A DNA stretch of 28,912 nt, taken from an uncultured bacterium (GTDB lineage: Bacteria; Bacillota; Clostridia; Lachnospirales; Lachnospiraceae). Both the position numbers and the translations under genes were made by a program. Below, in pieces: positions 8,139 through 16,564 of the stretch. How positions within the stretch are numbered: the first letter of the stretch is position 1; the number at the start of each line of letters is the position of its first letter. The stretch is taken from NCBI GenBank assembly GCA_905215405.1, contig CAJMQE010000049.1, positions 1 through 28,912 on the forward strand, given 5' to 3'. Under the pieces are notes generated by a model. That model was not told where the DNA came from, searched no databases, and saw only the letters and a program-made list of their open reading frames with translations.

Positions 8139-8169
8139 CTGGCAGGAATAAGCATACAGAATCTGCCAG
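8139..8169 (+). promoter_or_regulatory. Hairpin in the leader of the GH28 gene
   Basis: CTGGCAG (8139-8145) pairs perfectly with CTGCCAG (8163-8169) around a 17-nt loop. It ends 7 nt before the ribosome site of the GH28 gene (GGAGG, 8177-8181). It has no T-run. It could be an operator dyad or a leader structure. Confidence 0.45.
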
Positions 8170-8186
8170 ATACTATGGAGGATGTT

Positions 8187-9617
8187 ATGAAAACAAAAAA
8201 TGAGTTTTTGAAAAATTTTAAAGTGGAAGTTCCACATTTTCAGGATAAATATTTCTCAATCGAGCAGTTCGGAGCTGTTGCAGGTGGAGAAGTTTCCAAT
8301 ACAGAAGTCATCAGAAAAACCATCGAAGAAGCTGTCAAACAGGGTGGCGGACATGTGGTCATTCCTGCGGGAATGTGGCTGACAGGTCCAGTCGAACTGA
8401 AATCTGGCATTGATCTTCATTTAGAGAGTGGAGCACTGTTATTGTTCGACAAGAATAAGGAAGAGTATCCGGTACAGTTCACGGATTATGAAGGACAGCC
8501 AAGAATTCGTGCGGTTTCTCCAATTACAGCCAGAAATGCTGAGAATGTTGCCATAACAGGAAAAGGGACAATCGATGGCAATGGTCACCTCTGGAGAGTT
8601 GTAAAGAAGTTCAAGGTCACAGAGAGACAGTGGAAAAAGATGCTTGAGAGCAGTGACAATGTAATTCCGACCAAAGAAGGCGGTATGTGGTTCCCGACAA
8701 AGAGCGCCTATGAGGGATGCTTAAAGGGAGAACCTGCTGTTGATGAGGAAAATGCACTGGAAAAAGCCGCTCCATATTATGATTTTTTAAGACCAGTCAT
8801 GGTTAATTTTATTCATTGTAACAAAGTTTTGATCGATGGAGTTACCCTGGAGAATTCACCGAACTGGAATGTGCATCCGTTGTTCTGTACGAATCTGACA
8901 GTACGAAATGCTACGATTCGAAATCCATATCATGCACAGAACGGAGATGGAATCGACGTGGAATCCTGTCATACGGTTGAAATCGTCAATACAAAGTTCG
9001 ATGTAGGAGACGATGCCATCTGTATCAAGTCCGGTAAAAATGAAGTCGCAAGGAAAGTCAAAGGACCAACAGAAAATGTCTATATTCATGACTGTACTGT
9101 ACTTCATGGTCATGGTGGCTTTGTTGTCGGCAGCGAAATGTCTCGTGGTGTCAAAGATGTCTATGTAGACAACTGTACATTTATTGGGACAGACACAGGA
9201 ATCAGATTCAAGAGCCAGCTTGGCAGAGGCGGTGTTGTAGAAAACATTCACATGGAAAATATCAACATGCTTGATATCGAAGAGGAAGCAATGATCTTTA
9301 CCATGGGGTATTCTCTTTATAAAATGGATCACGAACAGGAAGAAAAAGATGTGATGCAGAATATGGAAGATGTACCGGAATTTAAAAATATAGAAATTGA
9401 AAATGTTACCTGCCGTGGAGCAGCAACAGGACTGAAAGTGGAAGGTCTGACTGTACTGCCAATCCACGATATTCATCTGAAAAATGTTAGTGTTTCAGCA
9501 GATCGTGCCTATGTGATCAGCAATGGAAAAAATATTACAGCAGAGAATGTAACATTTAAGAGCAGAACGAATACAGCGGAGAGCAAAGTGTTCACTGATT
9601 GTGTAGTACTGCAGTAA
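8187..9617 (+). CDS. GH28 family glycosidase (polygalacturonase-like), cytoplasmic
   Basis: A 476-residue right-handed beta-helix glycoside hydrolase of family 28, which hydrolyses galacturonic-acid-containing pectic chains or oligomers. GH28 motifs appear in order: NGDGID (252-257, D254), GDDAICIKSG (D275 and D276), GHGG (H309) and RFKS (R340, K342), matching the canonical NTD, DD, GHG and RIK set. There is no signal peptide, so it probably acts on imported oligogalacturonides, possibly as an exo-enzyme. ATG 8187 is chosen over in-frame ATG 8175 because GGAGG at 8177-8181 lies 5 nt upstream. It is a single gene between a leader hairpin and a hairpin at 9640. No transporter or uronate pathway gene lies nearby. 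Confidence 0.9.
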   Translation: MKTKNEFLKNFKVEVPHFQDKYFSIEQFGAVAGGEVSNTEVIRKTIEEAVKQGGGHVVIPAGMWLTGPVELKSGIDLHLESGALLLFDKNKEEYPVQFTDYEGQPRIRAVSPITARNAENVAITGKGTIDGNGHLWRVVKKFKVTERQWKKMLESSDNVIPTKEGGMWFPTKSAYEGCLKGEPAVDEENALEKAAPYYDFLRPVMVNFIHCNKVLIDGVTLENSPNWNVHPLFCTNLTVRNATIRNPYHAQNGDGIDVESCHTVEIVNTKFDVGDDAICIKSGKNEVARKVKGPTENVYIHDCTVLHGHGGFVVGSEMSRGVKDVYVDNCTFIGTDTGIRFKSQLGRGGVVENIHMENINMLDIEEEAMIFTMGYSLYKMDHEQEEKDVMQNMEDVPEFKNIEIENVTCRGAATGLKVEGLTVLPIHDIHLKNVSVSADRAYVISNGKNITAENVTFKSRTNTAESKVFTDCVVLQ

Positions 9618-9639
9618 TTGACAGATAGACAGATATAAG

Positions 9640-9691
9640 ATTCCGGCAGGATTTCTGGTGGTTTGCCCAATGCCAGAGGTCATGCCGGAAT
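9640..9691 (+). terminator. Composite hairpin downstream of the GH28 gene
   Basis: ATTCCGGCA (9640-9648) pairs perfectly with TGCCGGAAT (9683-9691). An inner TCTGG (9654-9658) pairs with CCAGA (9673-9677). The tail TCATTCTTT is only moderately T-rich. It lies 22 nt after the GH28 stop and is probably its terminator. It engulfs the TTG at 9663 that would open the longest form of the next frame, which argues for a later start there. Confidence 0.6.
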
Positions 9692-9716
9692 TCATTCTTT
9701 AGATCGGAGAATAGAA

Positions 9717-10217
9717 TTGGAACTAATTGAAACGATAAAACTGAAGCAGAGAATAGAGAGAATCTTACACGAACCTGGCAACGACAGCATGGAAAAGAAT
9801 CCCGAGATGACAGTTGTAATAGACTGGAACCTGGAACATGATCAGGCAAAGGCGACCACTGTCCATGTGATGAAGACATTGAAAACATATAGTGAAAGAT
9901 TCAAGAATGCGCGGCTGAATGTGGTTTCCTGGAAATCGAATGAAGAGATCTCAGGAGAAATCGTTCCAATGCAGACAATGATCATTGGAAAATATTTTGA
10001 CCATTTTGAACCAGTTATGCAGGAAAAATCACTGGATTGTCTGGTCACTTTTTTAAAAGACTATCAGACACGTTCCAGGATTATTATAATTGTCAGCGAT
10101 GGAACATTTTATGTAGCTGACAGGAAACAGGTTGATAAAGAAATTCACCCATTACTTATCAAAAAGACAATGCTGGTCTGCAATGATGAAGTAAAGGATG
10201 AGAGCCGGGAGTTATAG
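9717..10217 (+). CDS. vWA-like protein of unknown function
   Basis: About 166 residues. The pattern of a strand ending in Asp (MTVVIDWN, D36), a middle strand (LNVVSWKS), and a strand ending in SDG (RIIIIVSDGTFY, 122-133) suggests a von Willebrand factor A-like fold. The metal-site DxSxS is replaced by DWNLE, so any metal binding would be altered. The family is not recognised with certainty. Start choice is open: TTG 9717 follows CGGAGA (9705-9710) by 6 nt and is preferred; TTG 9663 lies inside a hairpin; ATG 9789 has no ribosome site. It ends 16 nt before the SNF2 helicase start, so the two are probably co-translated partners. Confidence 0.6.
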   Translation: MELIETIKLKQRIERILHEPGNDSMEKNPEMTVVIDWNLEHDQAKATTVHVMKTLKTYSERFKNARLNVVSWKSNEEISGEIVPMQTMIIGKYFDHFEPVMQEKSLDCLVTFLKDYQTRSRIIIIVSDGTFYVADRKQVDKEIHPLLIKKTMLVCNDEVKDESREL

Positions 10218-10233
10218 AAGGCAGGTGTTAGCA

Positions 10234-13200
10234 GTGAATATACCAATGGAGGAGATTCGGGATAAGAGCAATGCAAGAGCTTTTTCCAAAGGCAGACAGA
10301 TCAGGAAACTTGTATATGGGATAAAAACAGATTATGATACGGAATCGGAAATCCATATCAGCGCTTATGTAGAAGGTTCTAATAATAATGAGTACTATGT
10401 AAATGTGTATTATGATGAAAATAAAGAAGAAATCTACGATTATCAGTGTGAGTGCCCTGCATTTCACAATGGCAACGGCATGTGCAAGCACTGTGTCGCA
10501 CTGGCACTGCATTTTGCAGAAGAAGAAAGCGATGGGTTGGAAGCGATTAAGACTGGCCGTCAGTTGATCGAGGAAGCACAGCAGGGAAAGGCGGATCCAT
10601 TTGCTAAGCCGGTAAATGGTCTTTATGAAAGACAGCCTTCCACACATAAAAAGAAGCCGATCTCCCAGATGTCGATCTTTGGAGAGGATTCTATTTTTAA
10701 GGAAAATCAGAATCCAGTGGTAATTACAAGTCGTGAGATCGTGGAACTGATCAATCATCAGTCCCTGAAAAAGAGAGCGAGATATATTCAGCCAGCAGTC
10801 AGTGGGAGTATCGAGATCATGCCAATTGTCTATCGCGATTACTGGAACTGGTCAGTTGATTTTAAGATCGGCAATGAGCACAAATATGTACTCAAGGATA
10901 TTAATGCGCTGCTGAAGAGAATTGATAACAAGGATGAATATCAGTATGGTATGAAGCTTTCTTTTCTTCATGATGAAAGTGCATTTACACCGGATTCCCT
11001 CAAAATTATAGAATTTTTACGCCGTTATATGAAATCCTATAAACAGCTCGTGACCAGAGGATATTCCTATGTCCCAGTACCAGCGGTGCGTACAATTGAA
11101 CTGGCAGGAAGAACACTGTCTGATTTCCTTCATACCATGTGCGGCAAAACGGTAAAAATGGAGAATTTCATTATGGACAGTGATCATATATCCATAACAG
11201 CAGCAAATCCAAGTCTGGTGTTCAGACTGGATAAAAAGAAAAAGGGACGTGGATTTTCTCTTCGCCTTCCATCTATAGAGACGGTAGGAGATGCTGATAG
11301 AATGTTTATCAGAATTCTCGAAAATGTTTACGAATGCGATGAAGAGTTTTCACAGAATATGTATCCGGTATGTAAGCTTTGCGATTGCTTTGAAGCAAAG
11401 AGTCTGGATATCAGTGAAAAAGATATGACCTCATTTTGCACGACACTTTTACCGGTAATAAAAAAATACGCCAGGGTGGAATGTGATGAACTTCTGGACG
11501 AATATCAGCCAGAGCAGGCGGTAATAAAAATATATCTCGACAAGAACGGAAAGAATCTGATCTGCAGACTGGATGCGGAGTACGGTGCAGAAACATATAA
11601 TATCTTAAAGAGTATTGATACCAGGGATGCATACCGGGATCTGGAAAAAGAAGGAGCAGTTCTTTATATTGCCAGAAAATATTTTGATAGTGAAGATATC
11701 ATTGGACGTCTGATCTTAAACGAAAGTGATGAGGACAAGGTTTATCAGCTTTTACTGGAAGGTGTGGATGAACTCCGCACCTTTGGGGACGTTTATGTAT
11801 CAGATAGTTTTAAAAAACTGAAAGTGAACTCTGCACCAAAGGTTAAAGTGGGGGTGTCTATAAATGCCGGTCTGTTGGATCTGACATTTGATACAGGAGA
11901 TCTTGCCAAGGGAGAACTGGAAGGAATCCTGTCTAATTATCGTCTGAAAAAGAAGTATTATCGTTTGAAAAATGGTGATTTCGTCAGCATTGAGGACAAC
12001 AGTCTTGCTGTACTTTCAGAAATGACGGATACGTTGGCGATTAAGGCTAAAGATATCGAAAATGGCCTTATTGAACTGCCACAATATCGTTCTATATTTG
12101 TGGATCAGCTGTTGAGCGAGAGTGAGAGCTTTGATATTGAAGTCAGAAAGGATAAAGGGTTCAAACGTGTCATTAGAGAACTCAAATCATTTGAAGACAG
12201 TGATTTTGAAGTGCCTCCTTCACTGGATGGGATTATGCGTAAATATCAGGAAACAGGTTATCGCTGGTTAAGGACCATTGATATGCTTGGATTTGGTGGT
12301 ATTCTTGCCGATGATATGGGACTTGGAAAGAGTATTCAGATCATTTCTTTTCTGCTCGGGAAAAAGATCGACTGGAAGGAAGAAGCAAAATCCGGATCAG
12401 ATAAAGATTTAGAGAAGCACCGGACCAGTTTGATCGTGTGTCCAGCATCCCTGATCTATAACTGGGAAAATGAAATCGAGAAGTTTGGCAAAGGCTTAAA
12501 GGCATTGATCGTTGCCGGAAGTGCACAGGAGAGAAAAGATGCACTTTCAGAATGTGAAAAGTATGACGTGGTTGTAACTTCCTATGATTTGCTGAAAAGA
12601 GATATAGATGAATATGCCGATACAAAATTCTATGCAATGATCATTGATGAGGCACAAAATATCAAGAACCATACAACACAGGCAGCAAGAGCGGTCAAAG
12701 AGGTATCGGCCAGAGTAAAATTCGCACTGACAGGTACACCAATTGAAAACAGACTGAGCGAGCTCTGGAGCATCTTTGATTATCTGATGCCCGGTCTGCT
12801 TTTCTCTTATACCAAATTTAAGAGAGATTATGAAACAGGTATTATTCAGACATCATTTAAGAGAGATGACCACGGAAATGTAATCAGCACGCAAAATGAT
12901 GATCTGATCAGAAAACTGCAGAAAATGATCCGCCCATTTATTATGCGCCGGGTAAAGGAAGATGTACTGAAGGAAATTCCGGATAAGAACGAAGAAATTA
13001 TATACTCGAAATTATCAGGGGAACAGCAGAAGCTTTATCTGGCAACTTTGGAGAGAGTCAGACGTGGGCTGAAAGAAAAGTCAGATCAGGAATTTAACAA
13101 TGATAAATTGAGAATTCTGGCTGCGATTACGAGACTTCGTCAGATCTGTTGTGCACCTGCACTTGTTTATGAGGAATATAAGGGCGAGTCCGCCAAGATG

Positions 13201-13752
13201 GATACCTGTATGGAACTGATCAGCAATGCGATGGAAGCAGGGCATAAGATCCTTCTTTTCTCACAGTTCACGAGTATTTTTGATATGATGGAGAAAAGGC
13301 TGAAAAAAGAACATATTCCATTCTACAGACTGGATGGTTCTACGAGCAAGCTCAAAAGAGCACAGCTGGTCGAGGAATTTAATGCGGATGACACACCACT
13401 GTTTCTGATTTCACTGAAAGCTGGTGGTACTGGTCTGAACCTTACCAGTGCAAGTATTGTAATTCATTTTGACCCATGGTGGAATATAGCTGCACAGAAT
13501 CAGGCAACGGACAGGGCGCACAGGATAGGACAGACAAAGGAAGTTTCGGTATTTAAACTGATTGCAAGAGGAACTATCGAAGAAAAGATTCTTAAACTGC
13601 AGGAAGCCAAAAAAGAACTGTCGGATCAGGTGATCAACGAAGGTGGTGCTTCGATGTCAGCGTTGACAAGAAAAGATTTTGAGGAACTTCTTGAGGAATC
13701 CACAGGAGAACATTACGTGCTGGAGGAAGATTCCGATGAGCAGAACGAGTAG
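10234..13752 (+). CDS. SWIM zinc-finger SNF2-family helicase
   Basis: A 1172-residue DEAD/SNF2 ATPase. The N-terminus has a SWIM zinc motif (C72, C74, C84, H86). A long bacterial SNF2-associated region (about 100-640) follows, then the two RecA-like lobes: GILADDMGLGKS with Walker A lysine K699, the Walker B-type IDEAQ (D805), ALTGTPIENR, and in the second lobe LISLKAGGTGLNLTSAS and DRAHRIGQ (1093-1100). Proteins of this build translocate on double-stranded DNA and remodel nucleoprotein complexes; their exact bacterial role is unclear. GTG 10234 is chosen because AGG at 10223-10225 in a GAAGGCAGG run lies 8 nt upstream; the longer frame from 10198 would overlap the previous gene. The following gene starts inside its 3' end. 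Confidence 0.93.
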   Translation: MNIPMEEIRDKSNARAFSKGRQIRKLVYGIKTDYDTESEIHISAYVEGSNNNEYYVNVYYDENKEEIYDYQCECPAFHNGNGMCKHCVALALHFAEEESDGLEAIKTGRQLIEEAQQGKADPFAKPVNGLYERQPSTHKKKPISQMSIFGEDSIFKENQNPVVITSREIVELINHQSLKKRARYIQPAVSGSIEIMPIVYRDYWNWSVDFKIGNEHKYVLKDINALLKRIDNKDEYQYGMKLSFLHDESAFTPDSLKIIEFLRRYMKSYKQLVTRGYSYVPVPAVRTIELAGRTLSDFLHTMCGKTVKMENFIMDSDHISITAANPSLVFRLDKKKKGRGFSLRLPSIETVGDADRMFIRILENVYECDEEFSQNMYPVCKLCDCFEAKSLDISEKDMTSFCTTLLPVIKKYARVECDELLDEYQPEQAVIKIYLDKNGKNLICRLDAEYGAETYNILKSIDTRDAYRDLEKEGAVLYIARKYFDSEDIIGRLILNESDEDKVYQLLLEGVDELRTFGDVYVSDSFKKLKVNSAPKVKVGVSINAGLLDLTFDTGDLAKGELEGILSNYRLKKKYYRLKNGDFVSIEDNSLAVLSEMTDTLAIKAKDIENGLIELPQYRSIFVDQLLSESESFDIEVRKDKGFKRVIRELKSFEDSDFEVPPSLDGIMRKYQETGYRWLRTIDMLGFGGILADDMGLGKSIQIISFLLGKKIDWKEEAKSGSDKDLEKHRTSLIVCPASLIYNWENEIEKFGKGLKALIVAGSAQERKDALSECEKYDVVVTSYDLLKRDIDEYADTKFYAMIIDEAQNIKNHTTQAARAVKEVSARVKFALTGTPIENRLSELWSIFDYLMPGLLFSYTKFKRDYETGIIQTSFKRDDHGNVISTQNDDLIRKLQKMIRPFIMRRVKEDVLKEIPDKNEEIIYSKLSGEQQKLYLATLERVRRGLKEKSDQEFNNDKLRILAAITRLRQICCAPALVYEEYKGESAKMDTCMELISNAMEAGHKILLFSQFTSIFDMMEKRLKKEHIPFYRLDGSTSKLKRAQLVEEFNADDTPLFLISLKAGGTGLNLTSASIVIHFDPWWNIAAQNQATDRAHRIGQTKEVSVFKLIARGTIEEKILKLQEAKKELSDQVINEGGASMSALTRKDFEELLEESTGEHYVLEEDSDEQNE

Positions 13753-14326
13753 GAAACAGGCAGAGAAAGTCTATGCGCTTGAACTGAATGGGGAGCAGAT
13801 TCTCTATACGATCAGTTATTCGGTAAGAAAATCTCTGTCGATCTCAATCAGAGAAAATGGTCTGATGCAGATCAAGGCACCGACACAGATGTCAGGAAAA
13901 GAGATCATGACATTTATTGAGAGCAGGTCTGAGTGGATCCTCACACATGTGGAAAAGGCGAAAAAGAACCAGCAGGAAAAAAGACAGCTGACGCAACAGC
14001 AGCGGGAACACTACCTGGATCAGGCAATGCAGGTGTTTCCGGAACGTGTCAGATATTACGCAGAACAGATGGGAGTCACATATAACAGGATCTGTCTGCG
14101 GGAACAAAAGACCAGATGGGGAAGCTGCAGCAGTAGAAAAAATCTGAATTTTAACTGGAAACTGATCATGATGCCGCCCGAAATCCTTGATTACGTTGTG
14201 GTACATGAACTGAGCCATCTGGTGGAAATGAATCATTCCAAAAGGTTCTGGGCAGTCGTTGAGAAGTATTATCCGCAATATGAGAAGGCAAAAGCTTGGT
14301 TGAAGGCAAATGGCGGAAAGTATTAG
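13736..14326 (+). CDS. YgjP-type M48 zinc metallopeptidase
   Basis: A 196-residue protein of the YgjP/DUF45 (SprT-like, M48) group. The zinc motif HELSH is at 157-161 with a third ligand candidate H167 in MNHSKRFW. The upstream block KTRWGSCSS is the other family hallmark. The E. coli relative is described as a small cytoplasmic metalloprotein; substrates are uncertain. ATG 13736 lies 9 nt after GGAGG (13722-13726) and overlaps the SNF2 stop by 17 nt, which implies translational coupling. An earlier ATG in the frame at 13679 would read deep into the helicase gene and has no merit. The C-terminus (WLKANGGKY) looks complete. Confidence 0.9.
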   Translation: MSRTSRKQAEKVYALELNGEQILYTISYSVRKSLSISIRENGLMQIKAPTQMSGKEIMTFIESRSEWILTHVEKAKKNQQEKRQLTQQQREHYLDQAMQVFPERVRYYAEQMGVTYNRICLREQKTRWGSCSSRKNLNFNWKLIMMPPEILDYVVVHELSHLVEMNHSKRFWAVVEKYYPQYEKAKAWLKANGGKY

Positions 14327-14347
14327 CACAATGATAAATTTCAGATA

Positions 14348-14374
14348 TTGATCCGGGTCGATTCGTGGTACAAT
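14348..14374 (+). promoter_or_regulatory. Candidate internal promoter with extended -10
   Basis: TTGATC (14348-14353) precedes TGGTACAAT, an extended -10 whose hexamer is 14369-14374. The 15-nt spacer is short, but the TG extension compensates. It would drive the small genes starting at 14395. Confidence 0.45.
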
Positions 14375-14394
14375 AAGGAAAAGGAGGCGATACA

Positions 14395-14616
14395 ATGGGA
14401 TATTTTGAAGAATCTCTGGGAAACTTTGTAAGGAACTTTGCGTATGGAGATGCGATCAGACATCTAGTCGACAATGGGTATACGACAGAGCGTATTATTC
14501 GGGATTATCACTATCCGTTGCATCGTGATACCATTGACAAAATTGTAAAAGACAGACAGGATGAGAACAGGAAAAAAAGAGAAGACGACCAAAAAAGAGA
14601 CGAAACAAACAATTGA
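14395..14616 (+). CDS. Small charged protein, unknown
   Basis: A 73-residue protein, not recognised. The first 45 residues look helical (FEESLGNFVRNFAYGDAIRH, then GYTTERIIRDYHYPLHRDTI). The last 25 are a highly charged tail rich in Lys, Arg, Asp and Glu. A strong ribosome site (AAGGAGGCG) lies at the right distance from the ATG, so it is very likely a real gene. It lies 35 nt before another small protein, and the two probably form a pair. Confidence 0.7.
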   Translation: MGYFEESLGNFVRNFAYGDAIRHLVDNGYTTERIIRDYHYPLHRDTIDKIVKDRQDENRKKREDDQKRDETNN

Positions 14617-14651
14617 GATTTTGGCAATAAGCGTAGAATAAGGAGGATGGA

Positions 14652-14903
14652 ATGTCGGATAAACAGATCTATGAGTATTTAAACGAACATGCAGACTTGT
14701 GGGCGCATATTAAAATGATTTCAGAAGCAGACTATGGCTGTGAAGAATTACCAGAGGGAGAGCAGATCAAAAGCAGAGTCGTATTTATGACGACAGATGG
14801 AGATCTGGTCTGTGAGATCGTCGATCAGAAATTGGTCGATATGCAGCTGAATGAAGGCAGCTGGGTTACATATGAACAGAAACAGACATTGGGATTGAAC
14901 TGA
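14652..14903 (+). CDS. Small acidic protein, unknown
   Basis: An 83-residue acidic protein, not recognised. It begins with a helical segment (MSDKQIYEYLNEHADLWAHI) and continues into strand-like segments (SRVVFMTTDGDLVCEIVDQK). AAGGAGGAT lies just upstream of the ATG, which supports translation. It has no membrane segment and no catalytic motif I can name. Its position suggests co-expression with the preceding 73-residue protein. Confidence 0.7.
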   Translation: MSDKQIYEYLNEHADLWAHIKMISEADYGCEELPEGEQIKSRVVFMTTDGDLVCEIVDQKLVDMQLNEGSWVTYEQKQTLGLN

Positions 14904-14944
14904 TTTCTCTGATGTTGCTACAGAAGATAATAAATGAGGATAAA

Positions 14945-15547
14945 ATGGAAAAAAATAATTTAAAATACAGGGATTGTCGTTCGATATCGCTGAGTATAGG
15001 AAATCTGATCAATCATATTCTGATGTTGGGGATCATTTATGAAGCAGTCATTGAATGGAATCAGATACCAGATAATTTGGCGAGTTATTTTGCTGGTGGG
15101 ACAGTTGATTCTACAGGTGGAAAGGAAGCACTATTTCTACTGCTTGGGCTGAGCGTTCTATTGTACGTCATTAATTTTGTAACGATGTATGCCTGTCCAC
15201 GTTATGTGAAAAAGTCCTATATCTTTTTCCGCAATGCTGACCGTTTTGCAGATGTTAAGGATTGTATGAGAGGCATGAATATTCATCTGAGAAGAATTGC
15301 CTGGATGGATGTCATTCTATTGCTGACAATGGGCTATGTACTTTTCAGTACAACGGCAGTCAGGGCACTTGGAATTGGCTCCGTAATGGTGTTCGTGGTA
15401 CTACTTGTCGGTGAATTTGCATATTTCATGTGGCTGACAGATAAATTTAGCCGTGAGGTATTGCGCATGAATGGTAAGAGTGAGGCGCAGGAAACAGAGC
15501 AGGAGCTGGGACAGCAATCTGAACAGGAATTAAAATTTAAATCATAG
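14945..15547 (+). CDS. DUF1648-like membrane protein
   Basis: A 200-residue protein with about four hydrophobic segments. Residues 36-70 (EWNQIPDNLASYFAGGTVD, then a Gly-Gly-Lys) match the DUF1648 pattern of a membrane helix followed by a P-x-H/Y-x-G-x-x-D and Gly-Lys loop. DUF1648 occurs in SdpI-type immunity proteins and many uncharacterised membrane proteins. The C-terminal tail is Glu/Gln-rich and cytoplasmic. ATG 14945 is chosen since GAGGA precedes it closely; the in-frame ATG 14912 has no ribosome site. No toxin gene sits next to it, so an immunity role is not supported here. Confidence 0.65.
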   Translation: MEKNNLKYRDCRSISLSIGNLINHILMLGIIYEAVIEWNQIPDNLASYFAGGTVDSTGGKEALFLLLGLSVLLYVINFVTMYACPRYVKKSYIFFRNADRFADVKDCMRGMNIHLRRIAWMDVILLLTMGYVLFSTTAVRALGIGSVMVFVVLLVGEFAYFMWLTDKFSREVLRMNGKSEAQETEQELGQQSEQELKFKS

Positions 15548-15627
15548 GATAAATAAGACCGTAAATCAGATTACAAATCAGATTAAGAATCTGGAACTGG
15601 GTTGGAAAGAGAGGATGAAAAAGTACG

Positions 15628-16101
15628 ATGAGATCACAGCTGACTACATTATGTTATATTGAGAAGAATGATCAGTATCTGATGCTGCACAGAGTATCCA
15701 GAGCCAATGATGTCAACAAAGATAAATGGATCGGCGTAGGTGGACATTTTGAGGCACATGAGAGCCCGGAAGAGTGTCTGGAGCGTGAAGTGTTAGAGGA
15801 AACCGGTCTGAAACTTACGGCCTATCGGTTCCGTGGAATCGTAACTTTTGATTCCGACCAGTGCAATACAGAGTATATGTGCCTGTACACGGCAGATGGT
15901 TTTGAGGGAACACTGATCGATTGTGAGGAAGGACACCTGGAATGGGTCAGTAAATCTAAGATCCATACATTAAATCTATGGCAGGGGGACAAAATATTTC
16001 TGGAGCTGCTTGCGAAAGAGCATCCATTCTTTTCACTTAAGCTGCAGTACCGGCAGGATGAGCTGACGGGTGCGTGGCTGGATGGAGAAAAGATTCGGTA
16101 A
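15628..16101 (+). CDS. Nudix hydrolase, MutT/8-oxo-dGTPase-like
   Basis: A 157-residue Nudix enzyme. The full Nudix box is present at residues 39-61: G39, E45, R53, E54, E57, E58, G60, with the standard spacing of five and seven residues. The N-terminus (TTLCYIEKNDQYLMLHR) and WIGVGGHFE are typical of the MutT/MutX-type 8-oxo-dGTP diphosphatases of Firmicutes, which clean the nucleotide pool. Exact substrate cannot be read from sequence. AGAGGA lies upstream of the ATG. It precedes another DNA-damage-type gene (MGMT family) by 145 nt, which suits a nucleotide and DNA protection role. Confidence 0.87.
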   Translation: MRSQLTTLCYIEKNDQYLMLHRVSRANDVNKDKWIGVGGHFEAHESPEECLEREVLEETGLKLTAYRFRGIVTFDSDQCNTEYMCLYTADGFEGTLIDCEEGHLEWVSKSKIHTLNLWQGDKIFLELLAKEHPFFSLKLQYRQDELTGAWLDGEKIR

Positions 16102-16246
16102 AGATGATGCAGCAGAAAAAATGCAGCAGAAATTAATCTTGTGTAAAAGATTTTGTAAAAAAAGCTGGTAGAAAAGATCAAGACGGCAGCTATGGTAGTA
16201 ACCAGCAATTTTGATTTTGATAATACAATGAACGAAGGAGACAAAT

Positions 16247-16564
16247 ATGGATGGCAGAGCATTTGACAGGATATATGACGTGGTTAGAAAAATTCCATCG
16301 GGCAAGGTAGCGACTTATGGACAGGTTGCAGAACTGGCCGGTAATAAAAAATGGAGTCGCGTGGTCGGATATGCCCTGCATGCAAATCCGGATCCGGATC
16401 ATATTCCCTGTTACAGGGTGGTGAACCGGTTTGGAGAGGTGTCAAAGGCTTTTGCATTTGGCGGAGAGAACCGACAGCGGGAACTGCTCGAAGCTGAGGG
16501 AGTCGTTTTTGAACAGGGCAAGGTCAGCCTGGAAAAATATCAGTGGAAATATATTGTCTATTAA
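16247..16564 (+). CDS. MGMT-family (alkyltransferase-like) protein with PCYR motif
   Basis: A 105-residue protein equal to the DNA-binding domain of O6-alkylguanine-DNA alkyltransferases, without their N-terminal domain. Visible family landmarks are VATYGQVAELAG (Y24), the arginine-finger region WSRVVGYAL (R38) and IPCYRVVNRFG (C55). The active-site motif is normally PCHR; here His is replaced by Tyr56 while the acceptor Cys remains. Alkyltransferase-like proteins usually lose the Cys instead (PWHR), so this is an unusual intermediate. It may bind alkylated bases and recruit repair rather than repair them itself. AAGGAG precedes the ATG. The gene ends at the composite hairpin beginning at 16563. 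Confidence 0.88.
   Translation: MDGRAFDRIYDVVRKIPSGKVATYGQVAELAGNKKWSRVVGYALHANPDPDHIPCYRVVNRFGEVSKAFAFGGENRQRELLEAEGVVFEQGKVSLEKYQWKYIVY

Noticed and set aside
9663..9716. Longer start of the vWA-like gene at TTG 9663
   Set aside because: The codon lies inside the hairpin 9640-9691, and the encoded extension looks like hairpin sequence rather than protein.
16129..16152. AATCTT/AAGATT hairpin after the Nudix gene as a terminator
   Set aside because: Only 6 AT-rich pairs with no continuous T-run; too weak to call.
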